A DNA stretch of 64,000 nucleotides from Sphingobacteriaceae bacterium (GCA_903642215.1 CAHJWG010000012.1:1-64000); one strand, 5' to 3'; shown: positions 43,867 to 54,573, numbered from the stretch's first letter. Numbers and translations: made by a program. Notes: a model not told the origin generated them from the sequence alone.

Positions 43867-44265
43867 ATGAACACAGATCCAATTGCAGATTATCTTACCA
43901 GGGTAAGAAATGCAATCAAGGCAAACCATCGTGTTGTCGAAATTCCTGCATCTAACCTGAAAAAAGAAATTACCAAAGTTCTTTTTGATAAGGGTTATAT
44001 TGCTAATTACAAGTTTGAGGATACTTTGCCACAAGGTATAATTAAAGTAGCTTTAAAATATAATCCGGTTACTAAAATTTCCGCTATTCGTAATTTATCA
44101 CGCATTAGCACACCCGGATTAAGGAGATATGCAGGTGTAGAAAATATGCCTCGTGTATTAAATGGTTTAGGTATCGCTATATTATCTACTTCAAAAGGTG
44201 TAATGACTGATAAAGAAGCTAAGAAAAATAATATCGGTGGTGAAGTTTTATGTTACGTATATTAA
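43867..44265 (+). CDS. rpsH: 30S ribosomal protein S8
   Basis: 132 aa, uS8. MNTDPIADYLTRVRNAIKANHRVVEIPAS and the C-terminal GGEVLCYVY. In E. coli S8 represses the spc operon by binding its mRNA, and the structured gap just upstream is a possible site for similar control here. Confidence 0.98.
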   Translation: MNTDPIADYLTRVRNAIKANHRVVEIPASNLKKEITKVLFDKGYIANYKFEDTLPQGIIKVALKYNPVTKISAIRNLSRISTPGLRRYAGVENMPRVLNGLGIAILSTSKGVMTDKEAKKNNIGGEVLCYVY

Positions 44266-44280
44266 CCGGAAGAATAAACA

Positions 44281-44838
44281 ATGTCTAGAGTAGGAAAAGC
44301 ACCTGTTGCATTACCTGATAATGTAACAATTTCTGTGTCAGATAATAATCTGGTTACAATAAAAGGTCCTAAAGGATTATTAACTCAACAAATTGATAGT
44401 GATATTACTGTTGAGCAAGGAGAAGGGCAAATTTTAGTTAAACGTCCTTCAGAACAAAAGCGTCACAAAGCATTACATGGTTTATATCGTTCGCTTGTAA
44501 ACAACATGGTTATTGGTGTTACAGAAGGTTATAAGTCTGAACAGGAGTTAGTTGGTGTAGGTTATAGAGCAACAAATACAGGAAATACTTTAGATTTGGT
44601 TTTAGGATATTCCCACCATTACGTGTTTGAATTACCGAAAGAAATTAAAGTTACAACAACTGCGGAAAAAGGTAAGAATCCAACAATAATCCTTGAATCT
44701 ATTGATAAACAATTATTGGGACAAGTAGCCGCAAAAATTCGTTCTTTAAGAACACCCGAACCATATAAAGGTAAAGGTATTAAATTTGTTGGAGAGCAAT
44801 TAAGAAGAAAAGCAGGTAAATCTGCATCTAAAAAATAA
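44281..44838 (+). CDS. rplF: 50S ribosomal protein L6
   Basis: 185 aa, uL6, two repeated domains ([44 protein letters not shown] at the end). 15 bases after rpsH. Confidence 0.98.
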   Translation: MSRVGKAPVALPDNVTISVSDNNLVTIKGPKGLLTQQIDSDITVEQGEGQILVKRPSEQKRHKALHGLYRSLVNNMVIGVTEGYKSEQELVGVGYRATNTGNTLDLVLGYSHHYVFELPKEIKVTTTAEKGKNPTIILESIDKQLLGQVAAKIRSLRTPEPYKGKGIKFVGEQLRRKAGKSASKK

Positions 44839-44843
44839 TAGTT

Positions 44844-45194
44844 ATGTTAGGTAAGTTATCAAGAAGAGATAGAATTAAGAAAGGTATAAGAAAGAACTTA
44901 TCCGGTTCTACAGAACGCCCTCGTTTATCTGTATTTAGGAGTAATAAGGGTATTTACGCACAAGTAATAGATGATTTATCTGGTAAAACAATCGTTTCTG
45001 CATCATCCTTGTCAAAAGAGTTTTCTGCTAACGGATCTAAATCAAATCAATCTGTTGCTGTAGGAAAATTAGTAGCTGAAAAAGCAATTGCTGCCGGAAT
45101 AAAGGAAGTTGTATTTGATCGTAACGGTTATTTATACCATGGTCGTATTAAATCTTTAGCAGAAGGTGCGCGTGAAGGTGGTTTAATTTTTTAA
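44844..45194 (+). CDS. rplR: 50S ribosomal protein L18
   Basis: 116 aa, uL18, binds 5S r[23 protein letters not shown] and [24 protein letters not shown] are diagnostic. Confidence 0.98.
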   Translation: MLGKLSRRDRIKKGIRKNLSGSTERPRLSVFRSNKGIYAQVIDDLSGKTIVSASSLSKEFSANGSKSNQSVAVGKLVAEKAIAAGIKEVVFDRNGYLYHGRIKSLAEGAREGGLIF

Positions 45195-45207
45195 TTCAAT
45201 TAGCAAA

Positions 45208-45726
45208 ATGTCAACTATCAATATTAAAAGAGTTAAATCAAGTGAGATCGAATTAAAAGATCGTTTGGTTAGTATCCAACGTGTTGCCAAAGTAACTAAA
45301 GGCGGACGTACGTTTAGTTTTTCTGCAATTGTAGTAGTTGGGGATGAAAACGGAGTTGTAGGTTATGGATTAGGCAAAGCAAAAGAAGTAACAGAAGCTA
45401 TTGCAAAAGGAATTGATGATGCAAAAAAGAATTTAGTTAAAGTTCCGATTATAAACAACACTATTCCTCATGAGCAATATGGTAAGTTTTCCGGTGGTTT
45501 TATATTTATAAAACCGGCTGCAAACGGAACTGGTGTAATTGCGGGAGGTGCTATGCGTGCTGTATTAGAATCAGCAGGTATTCATAATGTACTGGCTAAA
45601 TCAAAAGGTTCTTCTAATCCGCACAATGTGGTAAAGGCAACTGTTTCTGCTTTATCACAACTACGTGATGCTTATGCTGTAGCACAACAGCGCGGAATAG
45701 ATTTAGGTAAAGTTTTTAATGGTTAA
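45208..45726 (+). CDS. rpsE: 30S ribosomal protein S5
   Basis: 172 aa, uS5. The dsRNA-binding domain [22 protein letters not shown] and [14 protein letters not shown] segments are intact. It contributes to decoding fidelity and helicase activity at the mRNA entry. Confidence 0.98.
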   Translation: MSTINIKRVKSSEIELKDRLVSIQRVAKVTKGGRTFSFSAIVVVGDENGVVGYGLGKAKEVTEAIAKGIDDAKKNLVKVPIINNTIPHEQYGKFSGGFIFIKPAANGTGVIAGGAMRAVLESAGIHNVLAKSKGSSNPHNVVKATVSALSQLRDAYAVAQQRGIDLGKVFNG

Positions 45727-45730
45727 GACA

Positions 45731-45910
45731 ATGGCTAAAATTAAAATTACACAGGTAAAAAGCGTTATTGATAGAAGTATGCGCCAGAAGTTAACAATGA
45801 AGGCTTTGGGATTAAGAAAAATCAGCCAAAGTGTAGAAGTAGAAGCTAATGACGCTATTATTGGTATGGTTCGTAGTGTAAATCATTTAGTAGCTATAGA
45901 AAATATTTAA
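45731..45910 (+). CDS. rpmD: 50S ribosomal protein L30
   Basis: 59 aa from the ATG at 45731 (MAKIKITQVKSVIDRSMRQK). An in-frame ATG at 45719 would overlap rpsE and add four residues. uL30 is absent in some bacterial lineages but kept here. Confidence 0.97.
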   Translation: MAKIKITQVKSVIDRSMRQKLTMKALGLRKISQSVEVEANDAIIGMVRSVNHLVAIENI

Positions 45911-45914
45911 TGTT

Positions 45915-46361
45915 ATGAATTTAAGTAATTTAAAACCTGCGTTTGGATCTATCAAAAGTAGAAAACGTATCGGTCGGGGTACGGGTTCAGGCCGTGGCGG
46001 AACTTCAACTCGGGGACATAAAGGAGCTGGATCACGTTCCGGTACTTCTGCAAAAGTTGGATTTGAAGGTGGACAAATGCCATTACAACGTCGCGTTCCT
46101 AAAGTTGGGTTCAAAAATCTTAATCGAAAAGAATATGTTGGCGTTAACTTAGATATTCTTCAAGAGTTAGTAGAGAAATTTAATTTATCTGTTATAGATT
46201 TTGATGCTTTGAAAATTCATGGTTTGGTTTCAAGAAATGATTTAGTAAAGATTTTAGGCCGTGGAGAATTAAAAGCTAAATTAGAAGTTAAAGCACATGC
46301 TTTTACAGAAACAGCACAAAAAGCAATAGAAGCAGCTGGTGGAAATACCGTTAAGTTATAA
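45915..46361 (+). CDS. rplO: 50S ribosomal protein L15
   Basis: 148 aa, uL15. The Gly/Arg-rich N-terminal arm (KRIGRGTGSGRGGTSTRGHKG) enters 23S rRNA. A globular end follows. Confidence 0.98.
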   Translation: MNLSNLKPAFGSIKSRKRIGRGTGSGRGGTSTRGHKGAGSRSGTSAKVGFEGGQMPLQRRVPKVGFKNLNRKEYVGVNLDILQELVEKFNLSVIDFDALKIHGLVSRNDLVKILGRGELKAKLEVKAHAFTETAQKAIEAAGGNTVKL

Positions 46362-46367
46362 ATTTCA

Positions 46368-47711
46368 ATGAAGAAATTTTTTAATACTATATCAAATATC
46401 TGGAAAATTGATGATCTGAGAGTGCGTATTATAAATACACTCTTATTTCTCTTAATATATCGAATTGGATCTTTTATTGCTATTCCTGGTGTAGATACAA
46501 ACGCTTTGGATTCTCAAAAAGCTAAAGAAGGAATTTTGGGGTTACTTAATATGTTTGCCGGAGGATCTTTTTCCAGATCCTCTATTTTTGCTTTAGGAGT
46601 TATGCCCTACATTTCTGCTTCAATTGTGATGCAACTACTTGGAATTGCAGTTCCATTTTTTCAAAAACTGCAAAAGGAAGGTGAAAGCGGGCGTAACAAA
46701 ATTAATCAATGGACACGTTATCTTACAATTGTGATCACAGCATTACAAGCTATTGGTTATGTAAAGTCTCAAATTCCAGTTGAAGCAAAATTATTTGCTG
46801 AGCCTTTATTTACAATATCTTCAATTTTTGTATTAACTGCAGGCACATTATTTGTAATGTGGTTAGGTGAAAAAATTACAGATAAAGGAATCGGGAACGG
46901 AATTTCTTTAATTATAATGGTTGGAATTATTGCACAACTTCCTTTTGGTATATTTTCTGAGTTCACATCAAGAATAAGCGGTAATGGCGGGCCAATTGTA
47001 TTTTTGATTGAGATTGTAGCTTTAGTTGCTGTGGTAATGTTTACCATACTTATCGTTCAGGGAACCAGAAAAATTGCTGTACAATATGCAAAACGTATTG
47101 TTGGTAATAAACAGTACGGTGGTGTTCGTCAGTATATTCCGTTAAAAGTTACAGCAGCAGGTGTTATGCCGATCATTTTTGCTCAGGCATTAATGTTTAT
47201 TCCGGCAACAGTAGCATCTTTTTTTCCAAATGCCGCTTCAAACGGATTTTTAATGGCCGTTTCCGACTATACTTCTTTTACCCATAATTTAATTTTTGCC
47301 ATTTTAATTATTCTTTTTACTTATTTCTATACTGCTATCACGGTTAATCCAAACCAAATGGCAGATGACATGAAAAAGAATCAAGGATTTATACCAGGGG
47401 TTAAGCCGGGTATTACCACATCAGAATATATTGACGGAGTTATATCCAGAATTACCCTGCCAGGATCAATTTTTCTTGCTATTGTAGCAATCATACCTGC
47501 TATTGCTTCTAAATTGGGTGTTAACAGTCAATTTTCAAGATTCTTTGGTGGTACTTCTTTAATTATTTTAGTTGGTGTTGTTTTAGATACTTTACAGCAG
47601 ATAGAAAGTCATTTATTAATGCGTCATTATGATGGATTGATGAAAACAGGTCGCATTAAAGGACGTACAGCTATTCCTGTAGCAGCTGGAACAACTCCTC
47701 CTGCTATTTGA
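46368..47711 (+). CDS. secY: Protein translocase subunit SecY
   Basis: 447 aa with ten TM helices. TM1 region RIGSFIAIPGVD, the plug area with LNMFAGGSFSRSSIFALGVMPYISASIVMQL, and the cytosolic loops (RKIAVQYAKRIVG, NPNQMADDMKKNQGFIPGVKPG) bind SecA and the ribosome. It is the core of the Sec channel. Six bases after rplO. Confidence 0.98.
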   Translation: MKKFFNTISNIWKIDDLRVRIINTLLFLLIYRIGSFIAIPGVDTNALDSQKAKEGILGLLNMFAGGSFSRSSIFALGVMPYISASIVMQLLGIAVPFFQKLQKEGESGRNKINQWTRYLTIVITALQAIGYVKSQIPVEAKLFAEPLFTISSIFVLTAGTLFVMWLGEKITDKGIGNGISLIIMVGIIAQLPFGIFSEFTSRISGNGGPIVFLIEIVALVAVVMFTILIVQGTRKIAVQYAKRIVGNKQYGGVRQYIPLKVTAAGVMPIIFAQALMFIPATVASFFPNAASNGFLMAVSDYTSFTHNLIFAILIILFTYFYTAITVNPNQMADDMKKNQGFIPGVKPGITTSEYIDGVISRITLPGSIFLAIVAIIPAIASKLGVNSQFSRFFGGTSLIILVGVVLDTLQQIESHLLMRHYDGLMKTGRIKGRTAIPVAAGTTPPAI

Positions 47712-47726
47712 TCGAATGATTGCATA

Positions 47727-48518
47727 ATGTCTAAGATCAATTACAAAACCTCAGAGCAAATTGAACTTATCAGATTAAGTTGTCAATTGGTTTCTAAAAC
47801 ACTTGGTGAAATAGCCAAACTTATCAGGCCTGGAATTAGGACTATTGACCTTAACAACACTGCTGAAAGTTTTATACGTGATAACGGCGGTATTCCTGCT
47901 TTCCTAAATTACAGTGGTTTTCCCTATTCTTTGTGCATATCCTTAAATAATCAGGTTGTACACGGTTTTCCTGGAAAATATGAATTGTTGCCTGGTGATT
48001 TGGTTTCGATTGATTGTGGTGTAGTTATGAACAAATTTTATGGGGATTCTGCTTATACATTTGCTGTTGAAGAACCTAAGGAAGATTTGAAATTGTTGAT
48101 GAATGTTACACAGCAATGTTTGCATTTAGGTATCGAGAAAGCAGTATCCGGTATGCGAATTGGTGATGTTGGATATGCTGTTCAGGAGCATGCAGAAAAA
48201 TTTCATTTTGGTGTAGTAAAAGAATTAGTTGGCCACGGAGTTGGGACTAAACTTCATGAAAAGCCTGAAGTCCCTAATTACGGTAAAAAAGGTTCAGGTA
48301 TTAAATTAGAGGAAGGTATGGTCATTGCTATAGAACCAATGATTAATGCCGGACGTGCAGGAGTCAGATTTTGGGATGACGGTTGGACAGTATCAACATC
48401 TGATGGTAAACCATCAGCACATTACGAGCATACAGTAGCTATTCGTAAAGGAAAAGCAGACGTTTTAACATCGTTTGATTATGTTGAAAAAGTTTTAGAA
48501 GAAAAAATTAATAATTGA
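47727..48518 (+). CDS. map: Methionine aminopeptidase, type I
   Basis: 263 aa. The metal ligands lie in SIDCGVVMNKFYGDSAYTF (two Asp), ELVGHGVGTKLHEKPEVPNY (His), IAIEPMI (Glu) and the C-terminal SAHYEHTVAI (Glu). It removes the initiator Met co-translationally. 15 bases after secY. Confidence 0.97.
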   Translation: MSKINYKTSEQIELIRLSCQLVSKTLGEIAKLIRPGIRTIDLNNTAESFIRDNGGIPAFLNYSGFPYSLCISLNNQVVHGFPGKYELLPGDLVSIDCGVVMNKFYGDSAYTFAVEEPKEDLKLLMNVTQQCLHLGIEKAVSGMRIGDVGYAVQEHAEKFHFGVVKELVGHGVGTKLHEKPEVPNYGKKGSGIKLEEGMVIAIEPMINAGRAGVRFWDDGWTVSTSDGKPSAHYEHTVAIRKGKADVLTSFDYVEKVLEEKINN

Positions 48519-48581
48519 TAAAAAAACATTAATTTTGCATCCCGCTTCAAAAATTGATAATGAAGTAGAAATCAACAAAAT

Positions 48582-48800
48582 ATGGCTAAACAAGCCTCTA
48601 TTGAACAAGACGGTATTATAAAAGAAGCATTATCTAATGCTATGTTTCGTGTAGAATTAGAGAACGGGCACGAAATAATTGCTCATATTTCCGGAAAAAT
48701 GCGAATGCATTATATTAAAATTTTACCCGGCGACAGAGTAAAATTAGAAATGAGTCCATATGATTTAACAAAAGGTAGAATAACTTATAGATACAAATAA
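48582..48800 (+). CDS. infA: Translation initiation factor IF-1
   Basis: 72 aa, OB fold ([53 protein letters not shown]). The GIIKEALS segment is encoded by ATAAAAGAAGCAT (48618-48630), an exact reverse core of the dispersed element. Relatives as I recall them read GTIIEALS here, so the element coincides with an unusual Lys in one of the most conserved genes. Confidence 0.97.
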   Translation: MAKQASIEQDGIIKEALSNAMFRVELENGHEIIAHISGKMRMHYIKILPGDRVKLEMSPYDLTKGRITYRYK

Positions 48801-48801
48801 A

Positions 48802-48918
48802 ATGAAAGTTAGAGCGTCTATTAAAAAGCGTAGTGCGGATTGTAAAATTATTCGCCGTAAAGGAAAGCTTTACGTAATCAATAAGAAAAACCCTAAATAC
48901 AAACAACGTCAGGGATAA
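48802..48918 (+). CDS. rpmJ: 50S ribosomal protein L36 (zinc-free type)
   Basis: 38 aa: [20 protein letters not shown] then [18 protein letters not shown]. Only one Cys (residue 14) remains of the four zinc ligands, so it is the C-minus form. The start is one base after the infA stop. The gene is small and easily missed. Confidence 0.95.
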   Translation: MKVRASIKKRSADCKIIRRKGKLYVINKKNPKYKQRQG

Positions 48919-48945
48919 ACCATGCTCTTATAAAGAGGATATACA

Positions 48946-48960
48946 ATATGCTTCTTTTAC
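48946..48960 (+). repeat. Copy of dispersed element between rpmJ and rpsM
   Basis: ATATGCTTCTTTTAC followed by AAAAGC. It is an intergenic copy within the ribosomal operon. Confidence 0.7.
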
Positions 48961-48983
48961 AAAAGCTAATTATATAATAAAAT

Positions 48984-49361
48984 ATGGCAAGGATTGCAGG
49001 TATTGATTTACCAAGGAACAAAAGAGGCGAGATCGGTTTAACTTATATCTTCGGAATAGGAAGATCTACCGCTCAAAATATTTTAGAACAAGCCGGAATT
49101 GATTTTAATACTAAAGTCCAGGATTGGACTGATGAGCAGCTTACAGCTATTCGTGGCATTATCAATGACCAAATTAAAGTTGAAGGTTCATTACGTTCCG
49201 AAGTTCAGCTAAATATTAAACGTTTAATGGATATTGGTTGCTACCGTGGAACCCGCCACCGTAAGGGATTACCTCTAAGAGGCCAGCGCACTAAGAATAA
49301 TTCACGTACCCGTAAAGGAAAACGTAAAACTGTTGCTAACAAGAAAAAAGTTACCAAGTAA
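48984..49361 (+). CDS. rpsM: 30S ribosomal protein S13
   Basis: 125 aa, uS13. [25 protein letters not shown] and the basic tail [23 protein letters not shown] that contacts the P-site tRNA. Confidence 0.98.
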   Translation: MARIAGIDLPRNKRGEIGLTYIFGIGRSTAQNILEQAGIDFNTKVQDWTDEQLTAIRGIINDQIKVEGSLRSEVQLNIKRLMDIGCYRGTRHRKGLPLRGQRTKNNSRTRKGKRKTVANKKKVTK

Positions 49362-49427
49362 TAACTAATTATCAATAGCTTTTTATTATTTAAATATTAT
49401 TAAGCTGTTGATTACCACTCAATAAAA

Positions 49428-49817
49428 ATGGCTAAAACTAAAAAAGTTACTAAAAAGCGCATTGTCATTGTAGAGTCTGTAGGTCAGGCGCATATTAATG
49501 CTACTTTTAACAATATTATTGTTACGTTGACTAACAATAATGGTCAAGCTATTTCCTGGTCTTCTGCAGGAAAAATGGGATTTAAGGGTTCTAAAAAAAA
49601 CACGCCTTATGCAGCCGGACAAGCAGCTTCTGATTGTGCAAAAACTGCGCATGACTTAGGTTTACGAAAAGTAGAAGTATTTGTTAAAGGCCCGGGTGCC
49701 GGCCGCGAATCTGCTATACGTACTTTACAAACATCCGGTATCGAAGTAACAACTATTAAAGATATTACTCCAATGCCTCACAATGGCTGCCGTCCATCTA
49801 AAAGAAGAAGAGTTTAA
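49428..49817 (+). CDS. rpsK: 30S ribosomal protein S11
   Basis: 129 aa, uS11. [21 protein letters not shown] and [19 protein letters not shown] at the C-terminus. It is on the platform near the mRNA exit. Confidence 0.98.
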   Translation: MAKTKKVTKKRIVIVESVGQAHINATFNNIIVTLTNNNGQAISWSSAGKMGFKGSKKNTPYAAGQAASDCAKTAHDLGLRKVEVFVKGPGAGRESAIRTLQTSGIEVTTIKDITPMPHNGCRPSKRRRV

Positions 49818-49879
49818 TTAATCGATTTTAAAGCTAAGATTCAGTACTTAGTAGATACTGATACTTTAAAAAAACAAAA

Positions 49880-50488
49880 ATGGCCAGATATACCGGACCT
49901 AAGTCCAAAATTGCAAGAAGATTCAGAGAACCAATTTTTGGTCCTGATAAAGCATTAGAGAAAAAAAACTATCCTCCCGGTATGCACGGAACCTCAAAAA
50001 GAAGAGGTAAGCAATCCGAATACGCTGTTCAGTTGATGGAAAAACAAAAAGTTAAATATACTTACGGTGTGTTAGAACGTCAGTTTGAAAACTTGTTTCA
50101 CAAAGCATCTTCTAAAGAAGGCATTACCGGTGAAACACTATTGAAATTGTTAGAAGCTCGTTTGGATAATGCTGTTTACCGTTTGGGTATTGCCCCAACC
50201 CGTTCTGCAGCACGACAATTAGTTAGCCACAAGCATATTACTGTAAATAATGAGTTGGTAAACATTCCTTCTTATTCTTTAAGAGCCGGTGATGTTATAG
50301 CTGTTCGCGAAAAATCAAAATCTTTAGAGTCTATTACTAATACGGTTTCCGGCAGAAGAATTAATAAATTCAGTTGGTTAGAGTGGGATCCCAATAATCT
50401 TTCAGGTAAATTCTTGAATTACCCAAATCGCGATGAGATTCCTGAAAATATTAAGGAAAATTTAATTGTCGAGTTGTACTCTAAATAA
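49880..50488 (+). CDS. rpsD: 30S ribosomal protein S4
   Basis: 202 aa, uS4. The S4 RNA-binding domain is at [30 protein letters not shown]. It starts assembly of the 30S body. It has no zinc-binding Cys cluster in the N-terminus. Confidence 0.98.
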   Translation: MARYTGPKSKIARRFREPIFGPDKALEKKNYPPGMHGTSKRRGKQSEYAVQLMEKQKVKYTYGVLERQFENLFHKASSKEGITGETLLKLLEARLDNAVYRLGIAPTRSAARQLVSHKHITVNNELVNIPSYSLRAGDVIAVREKSKSLESITNTVSGRRINKFSWLEWDPNNLSGKFLNYPNRDEIPENIKENLIVELYSK

Positions 50489-50506
50489 TATAATTAAATA
50501 GTATAT

Positions 50507-50528
50507 AACCGGCATTTAGCCGGTTTTT
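50507..50528 (+). terminator. Hairpin terminator/attenuator between rpsD and rpoA
   Basis: AACCGGC / GCCGGTT stem with a 5-base loop (ATTTA) followed by TTT, 19 bases after rpsD. Being inside the operon it probably ends only part of the transcripts and so sets rpoA/rplQ levels. Confidence 0.7.
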
Positions 50529-50569
50529 ACATTTTCAATTTTAATCATTAACATAATTCACAGTATATA

Positions 50570-51562
50570 ATGGCCATATTAGCATTTCAAAAACCGGATA
50601 AGGTTATCATGCAGAAATCAAATGATTCTGACGGTACGTTTGAATTTCGTCCTTTAGAACCAGGTTTCGGCATCACTATCGGTAATGCTTTACGTCGTAT
50701 TCTGCTTTCTTCCTTAGAAGGTTATGCAATCACTTCTGTTCGGTTTTCTGGCGTTAATCATGAATTTTCTACGATAAAAGGAGTAGTTGAAGATGTTACA
50801 GAAATTATCTTAAATCTGAAACAGGTACGTTTCAAAAAAACTGGTGATTCTGGAGATTCAGAAAAAATATTTGTCATAGTTAACGGCCAGGATAGTTTTA
50901 AAGCAGGTGATATTACTAAGTTTTCCAACAACTTTACTGTCTTAAATCCTGAACTGCTAATCTGTAATATGGATTCTTCTGTTACATTAGAAATTGAATT
51001 TACAGTTGCTAAAGGAAGAGGTTATGTTCCAAGTGAAGAGAATAAAAATGCAGATGCTGTAGTAGGTGTTATTGCAATAGATTCTATTTTCACACCAATC
51101 AAAAATGTGAAATATGTAATCGAAAATTATCGTGTTGAACAAAAAACCGATTATGAAAAATTAGTTCTTGATATTGCAACCGATGGTTCTATTCATCCGG
51201 AGGATGCGCTAAAAGAAGCAGCTAAAATATTAATTCAGCATTTCATGTTGTTCTCAGATGAAAACATGATGCTGGAAGCACAAACTAAAGAAGAAACCAA
51301 AGAAGTTGACGAAGAAATTTTGCACATGCGCAAAATTTTAAAAACTGAATTGGTTGATTTAGATCTTTCTGTAAGAGCTTTAAATTGTTTAAAAGCAGCC
51401 GATATTCGCACTTTGGCAGAATTAGTTTCTTATGATGTTGCTGATATGCTGAAGTTTAGAAATTTTGGTAAGAAATCTCTAACAGAAATTCAAGATTTAG
51501 TTAAATCAAAAGGCTTATCTTTTGGTATGAACCTTTCAAAATACAAATTAGACGAAGAGTAA
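50570..51562 (+). CDS. rpoA: RNA polymerase subunit alpha
   Basis: 330 aa. The N-terminal dimerisation domain ([27 protein letters not shown]) and C-terminal helix-hairpin domain ([48 protein letters not shown]) are complete. It is after the rpsD-rpoA hairpin. Confidence 0.98.
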   Translation: MAILAFQKPDKVIMQKSNDSDGTFEFRPLEPGFGITIGNALRRILLSSLEGYAITSVRFSGVNHEFSTIKGVVEDVTEIILNLKQVRFKKTGDSGDSEKIFVIVNGQDSFKAGDITKFSNNFTVLNPELLICNMDSSVTLEIEFTVAKGRGYVPSEENKNADAVVGVIAIDSIFTPIKNVKYVIENYRVEQKTDYEKLVLDIATDGSIHPEDALKEAAKILIQHFMLFSDENMMLEAQTKEETKEVDEEILHMRKILKTELVDLDLSVRALNCLKAADIRTLAELVSYDVADMLKFRNFGKKSLTEIQDLVKSKGLSFGMNLSKYKLDEE

Positions 51563-51669
51563 AAATAACTGATTCCTTACAACAGGAACGGATTTAAAAT
51601 AATCCATTGGCATAATTCCAAGAGTTTGAATTTATCGCTCAACGGTATGCACGTGCAAACAAATAAATT

Positions 51670-52233
51670 ATGAGACACGGAAAAAAAGTAAACCATTTAG
51701 GCCGTACAGATTCGCATAGAAAAGCGATGATGGCAAATATGGCTTCTTCGCTTATTTTACACAAGCGCATTACAACAACTTTAGCAAAAGCAAAAGCTTT
51801 ACGCGGTTATGTTGAACCATTATTAACTAAATCTAAAAATGATACTACGCATTCTCGCCGTACTGTTTTTAGCTACTTAAAAGACAAGGAAACAGTAACG
51901 ATCCTTTTTCGTGAGATTGCTGAAAAAATTGCTAATCGTCCCGGTGGATACACACGTATTGTTAAATTAGAAAACCGTTTAGGTGATAATGCTGAAATGG
52001 CAATTATCGAACTGGTAGATTATAATACAGTTTATGTTAAAGGAAATGCTCCTGCAGAGAAAAAAGCAACCCGTCGCCGTGGTTCCGGTTCTGGTCGTAG
52101 TAACAAAGATGATGGTAATGTTAATTCTGAAACTGGCGGAATCGATTCTCCGGTAGATCAAGCAACACCTGCAACACCAATCCCGGATACTTCATCTGCT
52201 GGTGAACCTTTGGCACCTGATGAAGAATTATAA
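51670..52233 (+). CDS. rplQ: 50S ribosomal protein L17 with extended tail
   Basis: 187 aa against about 127 in E. coli. The conserved part ([20 protein letters not shown] to NTVYVKG) ends near residue 125. A Lys/Arg/Ser segment and an acidic Pro/Thr-rich disordered tail follow. It is the last gene of the ribosomal operon. Confidence 0.97.
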   Translation: MRHGKKVNHLGRTDSHRKAMMANMASSLILHKRITTTLAKAKALRGYVEPLLTKSKNDTTHSRRTVFSYLKDKETVTILFREIAEKIANRPGGYTRIVKLENRLGDNAEMAIIELVDYNTVYVKGNAPAEKKATRRRGSGSGRSNKDDGNVNSETGGIDSPVDQATPATPIPDTSSAGEPLAPDEEL

Positions 52234-52260
52234 ATACTTGTCCTGAATTAAGGATGTAAA

Positions 52261-52288
52261 AGCTCTGATTTTTTCAGGGCTTTTTTTG
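52261..52288 (+). terminator. Terminator of the ribosomal operon
   Basis: AGCTCTGA / TCAGGGCT stem (one G-U pair) followed by seven T. A hairpin made from an inverted pair of the dispersed element (AGAAGTATG at 52298 / CATACTTCT at 52309) follows directly. Confidence 0.85.
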
Positions 52289-52461
52289 TATAAAAGCAGA
52301 AGTATGTGCATACTTCTTTTAGCACCTAATATTTGAAGAGCCGGGAAATAATATCAGATAAGTATAAAAATTATGACAGTCTGTCATTGAAGAGTACAAT
52401 AAAAAATCTATAATTCTTTTAAAACCTGTCATCACCTAAATAAAATTAACAATTAAGTTCC

Positions 52462-52477
52462 TTGGCACATAGCTTGT
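52462..52477 (+). promoter_or_regulatory. Sigma-54-like promoter of dnaK
   Basis: TTGGCACATAGCTTGT fits the sigma-54 pattern TGGCAC-N5-TTG, with GG and the downstream TTG at the -24/-12 spacing. Only the final C of TTGC is replaced by T. It lies 46 bases before dnaK. No TAnnTTTG box competes nearby. Confidence 0.55.
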
Positions 52478-52523
52478 TCAAGGAAGTTATAATTACTAAT
52501 TAAAGAATTAAATAAATAAATAT

Positions 52524-54431
52524 ATGGCTAAAATTATTGGAATCGACTTAGGAACTACAAATTCCTGCGTGGCAGTAATGGAAGGTAATGAACCTGTTGT
52601 TATTGCAAATAGTGAAGGCAAACGCACAACTCCTTCTGTTGTAGCTTTTGTAGATAATGGCGAACGCAAAGTAGGAGATCCTGCCAAACGTCAGGCGATC
52701 ACTAATCCAACAAAAACGATCTCTTCGATCAAACGTTTCATGGGAAATCAATTTAACGAAGTTTCTAAAGAAATTGAACGCGTTCCTTACAAAGTAGTTA
52801 AAGGTGATGGAAATACGCCACGTATTACTATCAATGACCGTAATTATACACCACAGGAAATTTCTGCAATGGTTCTTCAAAAAATGAAGAAAACAGCTGA
52901 AGATTTTTTAGGTACTGAAGTTACAGAAGCGGTAATCACCGTTCCTGCATATTTTAACGATGCACAGCGCCAGGCAACTAAAGAAGCTGGTGAAATAGCT
53001 GGTTTAAAAGTTCGCCGTATTATTAATGAGCCAACTGCTGCTGCATTAGCTTACGGCTTGGATAAAGCACATAAAGATATGAAAATCGTAGTTTTTGACT
53101 GCGGTGGAGGTACGCATGACGTTTCTGTTTTAGAATTAGGTGATGGTGTTTTTGAAGTTAAATCAACAGATGGTGACACACATTTAGGCGGTGACGATTT
53201 TGACCAGGTGATTATCGATTGGCTTGCAGACGAGTTTAAAAGTAACGAAGGTGTTGATCTACGCAAAGACCCAATGGCTTTGCAACGTTTAAAAGAAGCT
53301 GCAGAAAAAGCTAAAGTTGAGTTATCAAGCAGTACACAATCAGAAATTAATTTGCCTTATATTACTGCTGCTGACGGCATGCCTAAGCACTTGGTAAAAT
53401 CATTAACACGTGCAAAATTTGAGCAGTTAGCAGATAGTTTGATCAAAAGAACTATCGAACCTTGTCGTTCTGCGCTGAAAAATGCTGGTTTAAGCACTTC
53501 TGATATTGATGAAATTATATTAGTTGGCGGTTCAACCCGTATTCCTGCCATCCAGGAAGCTGTTGAAAAATTCTTCGGAAAATCACCGTCAAAAGGAGTA
53601 AACCCGGATGAAGTTGTAGCTATCGGTGCCGCAATCCAAGGTGGTGTTTTAACCGGTGAGGTTAAAGATGTATTGTTACTGGATGTTACACCGCTTTCTT
53701 TAGGTATCGAAACAATGGGTGGTGTGATGACAAAATTGATTGAATCGAATACAACAATTCCATCTAAAAAGTCAGAAACTTTTTCTACTGCTTCTGATAA
53801 TCAACCATCTGTAGAAATCCATATTTTACAAGGTGAACGCCCCATGGCTGCCCAAAACCGTACAATTGGCCGTTTTCACTTAGACGGAATCCCGGCTGCA
53901 CCTCGCGGAATCCCTCAAGTTGAGGTTACTTTTGATATCGATGCAAACGGTATTTTAAATGTGTCCGCAAAAGATAAAGCAACCGGCAAAGAGCAAAAAA
54001 TCAGGATTGAAGCATCTTCCGGTTTAACAGATGCTGATATTAAGAAAATGAAAGATGAAGCCGAAGCAAATGCCGAAGCTGATAAAAAAGCAAAAGAAGA
54101 AGTTGAAAAACTTAATGCTGCAGATGCTTTGATTTTCTCCACAGAAAAACAATTGAAAGAATACGGAGATAAAATTTCTGCTGATAAAAAAGCACCTATT
54201 GAAGCTGGTTTGGCTAAGTTGAAAGAAGCTTATGCTGCTAAAAACGTTGCTGATATGGATACTGCACAAACAGAATTAAACAATGCCTGGAATGCTGCAT
54301 CAGAAGAAATGTACAAAGCTACACAAGATGCAGGCGCACAAGGCGCACCAGCTGCCGATGCAAATGCAAATCAACCATCCGAAAACGGTGGCGATTCTGT
54401 AAGTGATGTTGAATATGAAGAAGTAAAATAA
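52524..54431 (+). CDS. dnaK: Molecular chaperone DnaK (Hsp70)
   Basis: 635 aa. The ATPase domain contains [37 protein letters not shown] and [16 protein letters not shown]. The linker is [16 protein letters not shown] substrate-binding domain and a Gln/Ala-rich tail ending SDVEYEEVK follow. The phosphate-2 loop reads [10 protein letters not shown], where many DnaK have DLGGGTFDVS. No grpE or dnaJ is adjacent. A sigma-54-like promoter lies upstream. Confidence 0.98.
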   Translation: MAKIIGIDLGTTNSCVAVMEGNEPVVIANSEGKRTTPSVVAFVDNGERKVGDPAKRQAITNPTKTISSIKRFMGNQFNEVSKEIERVPYKVVKGDGNTPRITINDRNYTPQEISAMVLQKMKKTAEDFLGTEVTEAVITVPAYFNDAQRQATKEAGEIAGLKVRRIINEPTAAALAYGLDKAHKDMKIVVFDCGGGTHDVSVLELGDGVFEVKSTDGDTHLGGDDFDQVIIDWLADEFKSNEGVDLRKDPMALQRLKEAAEKAKVELSSSTQSEINLPYITAADGMPKHLVKSLTRAKFEQLADSLIKRTIEPCRSALKNAGLSTSDIDEIILVGGSTRIPAIQEAVEKFFGKSPSKGVNPDEVVAIGAAIQGGVLTGEVKDVLLLDVTPLSLGIETMGGVMTKLIESNTTIPSKKSETFSTASDNQPSVEIHILQGERPMAAQNRTIGRFHLDGIPAAPRGIPQVEVTFDIDANGILNVSAKDKATGKEQKIRIEASSGLTDADIKKMKDEAEANAEADKKAKEEVEKLNAADALIFSTEKQLKEYGDKISADKKAPIEAGLAKLKEAYAAKNVADMDTAQTELNNAWNAASEEMYKATQDAGAQGAPAADANANQPSENGGDSVSDVEYEEVK

Positions 54432-54447
54432 ACTGTTAAATACTAAT

Positions 54448-54487
54448 CAAAAAGCAGCTTCCAAATTTTCGGGAGCGGCTTTTTTAT
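54448..54487 (+). terminator. dnaK terminator
   Basis: Stem of AAAAAGC and GCTTCC with GGGAGC and GCTTTTTT, with one internal mismatch and a T-run, 17 bases after dnaK. Confidence 0.8.
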
Positions 54488-54490
54488 GCC

Positions 54491-54573
54491 ATAAAAGAAG
54501 CATTCTGATGTCATTTCAAACGAAGAGAGAAATCTTATTCAAAATATTGATGCTTCTTTTATCGGTAAAAATC
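54491..54573. repeat. Inverted pair of the dispersed element
   Basis: ATAAAAGAAGCATT (54491-54504) faces GATGCTTCTTTTATC+GGTAAAAATC (54549-54573) between the convergent dnaK and rdgB genes. Confidence 0.8.
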
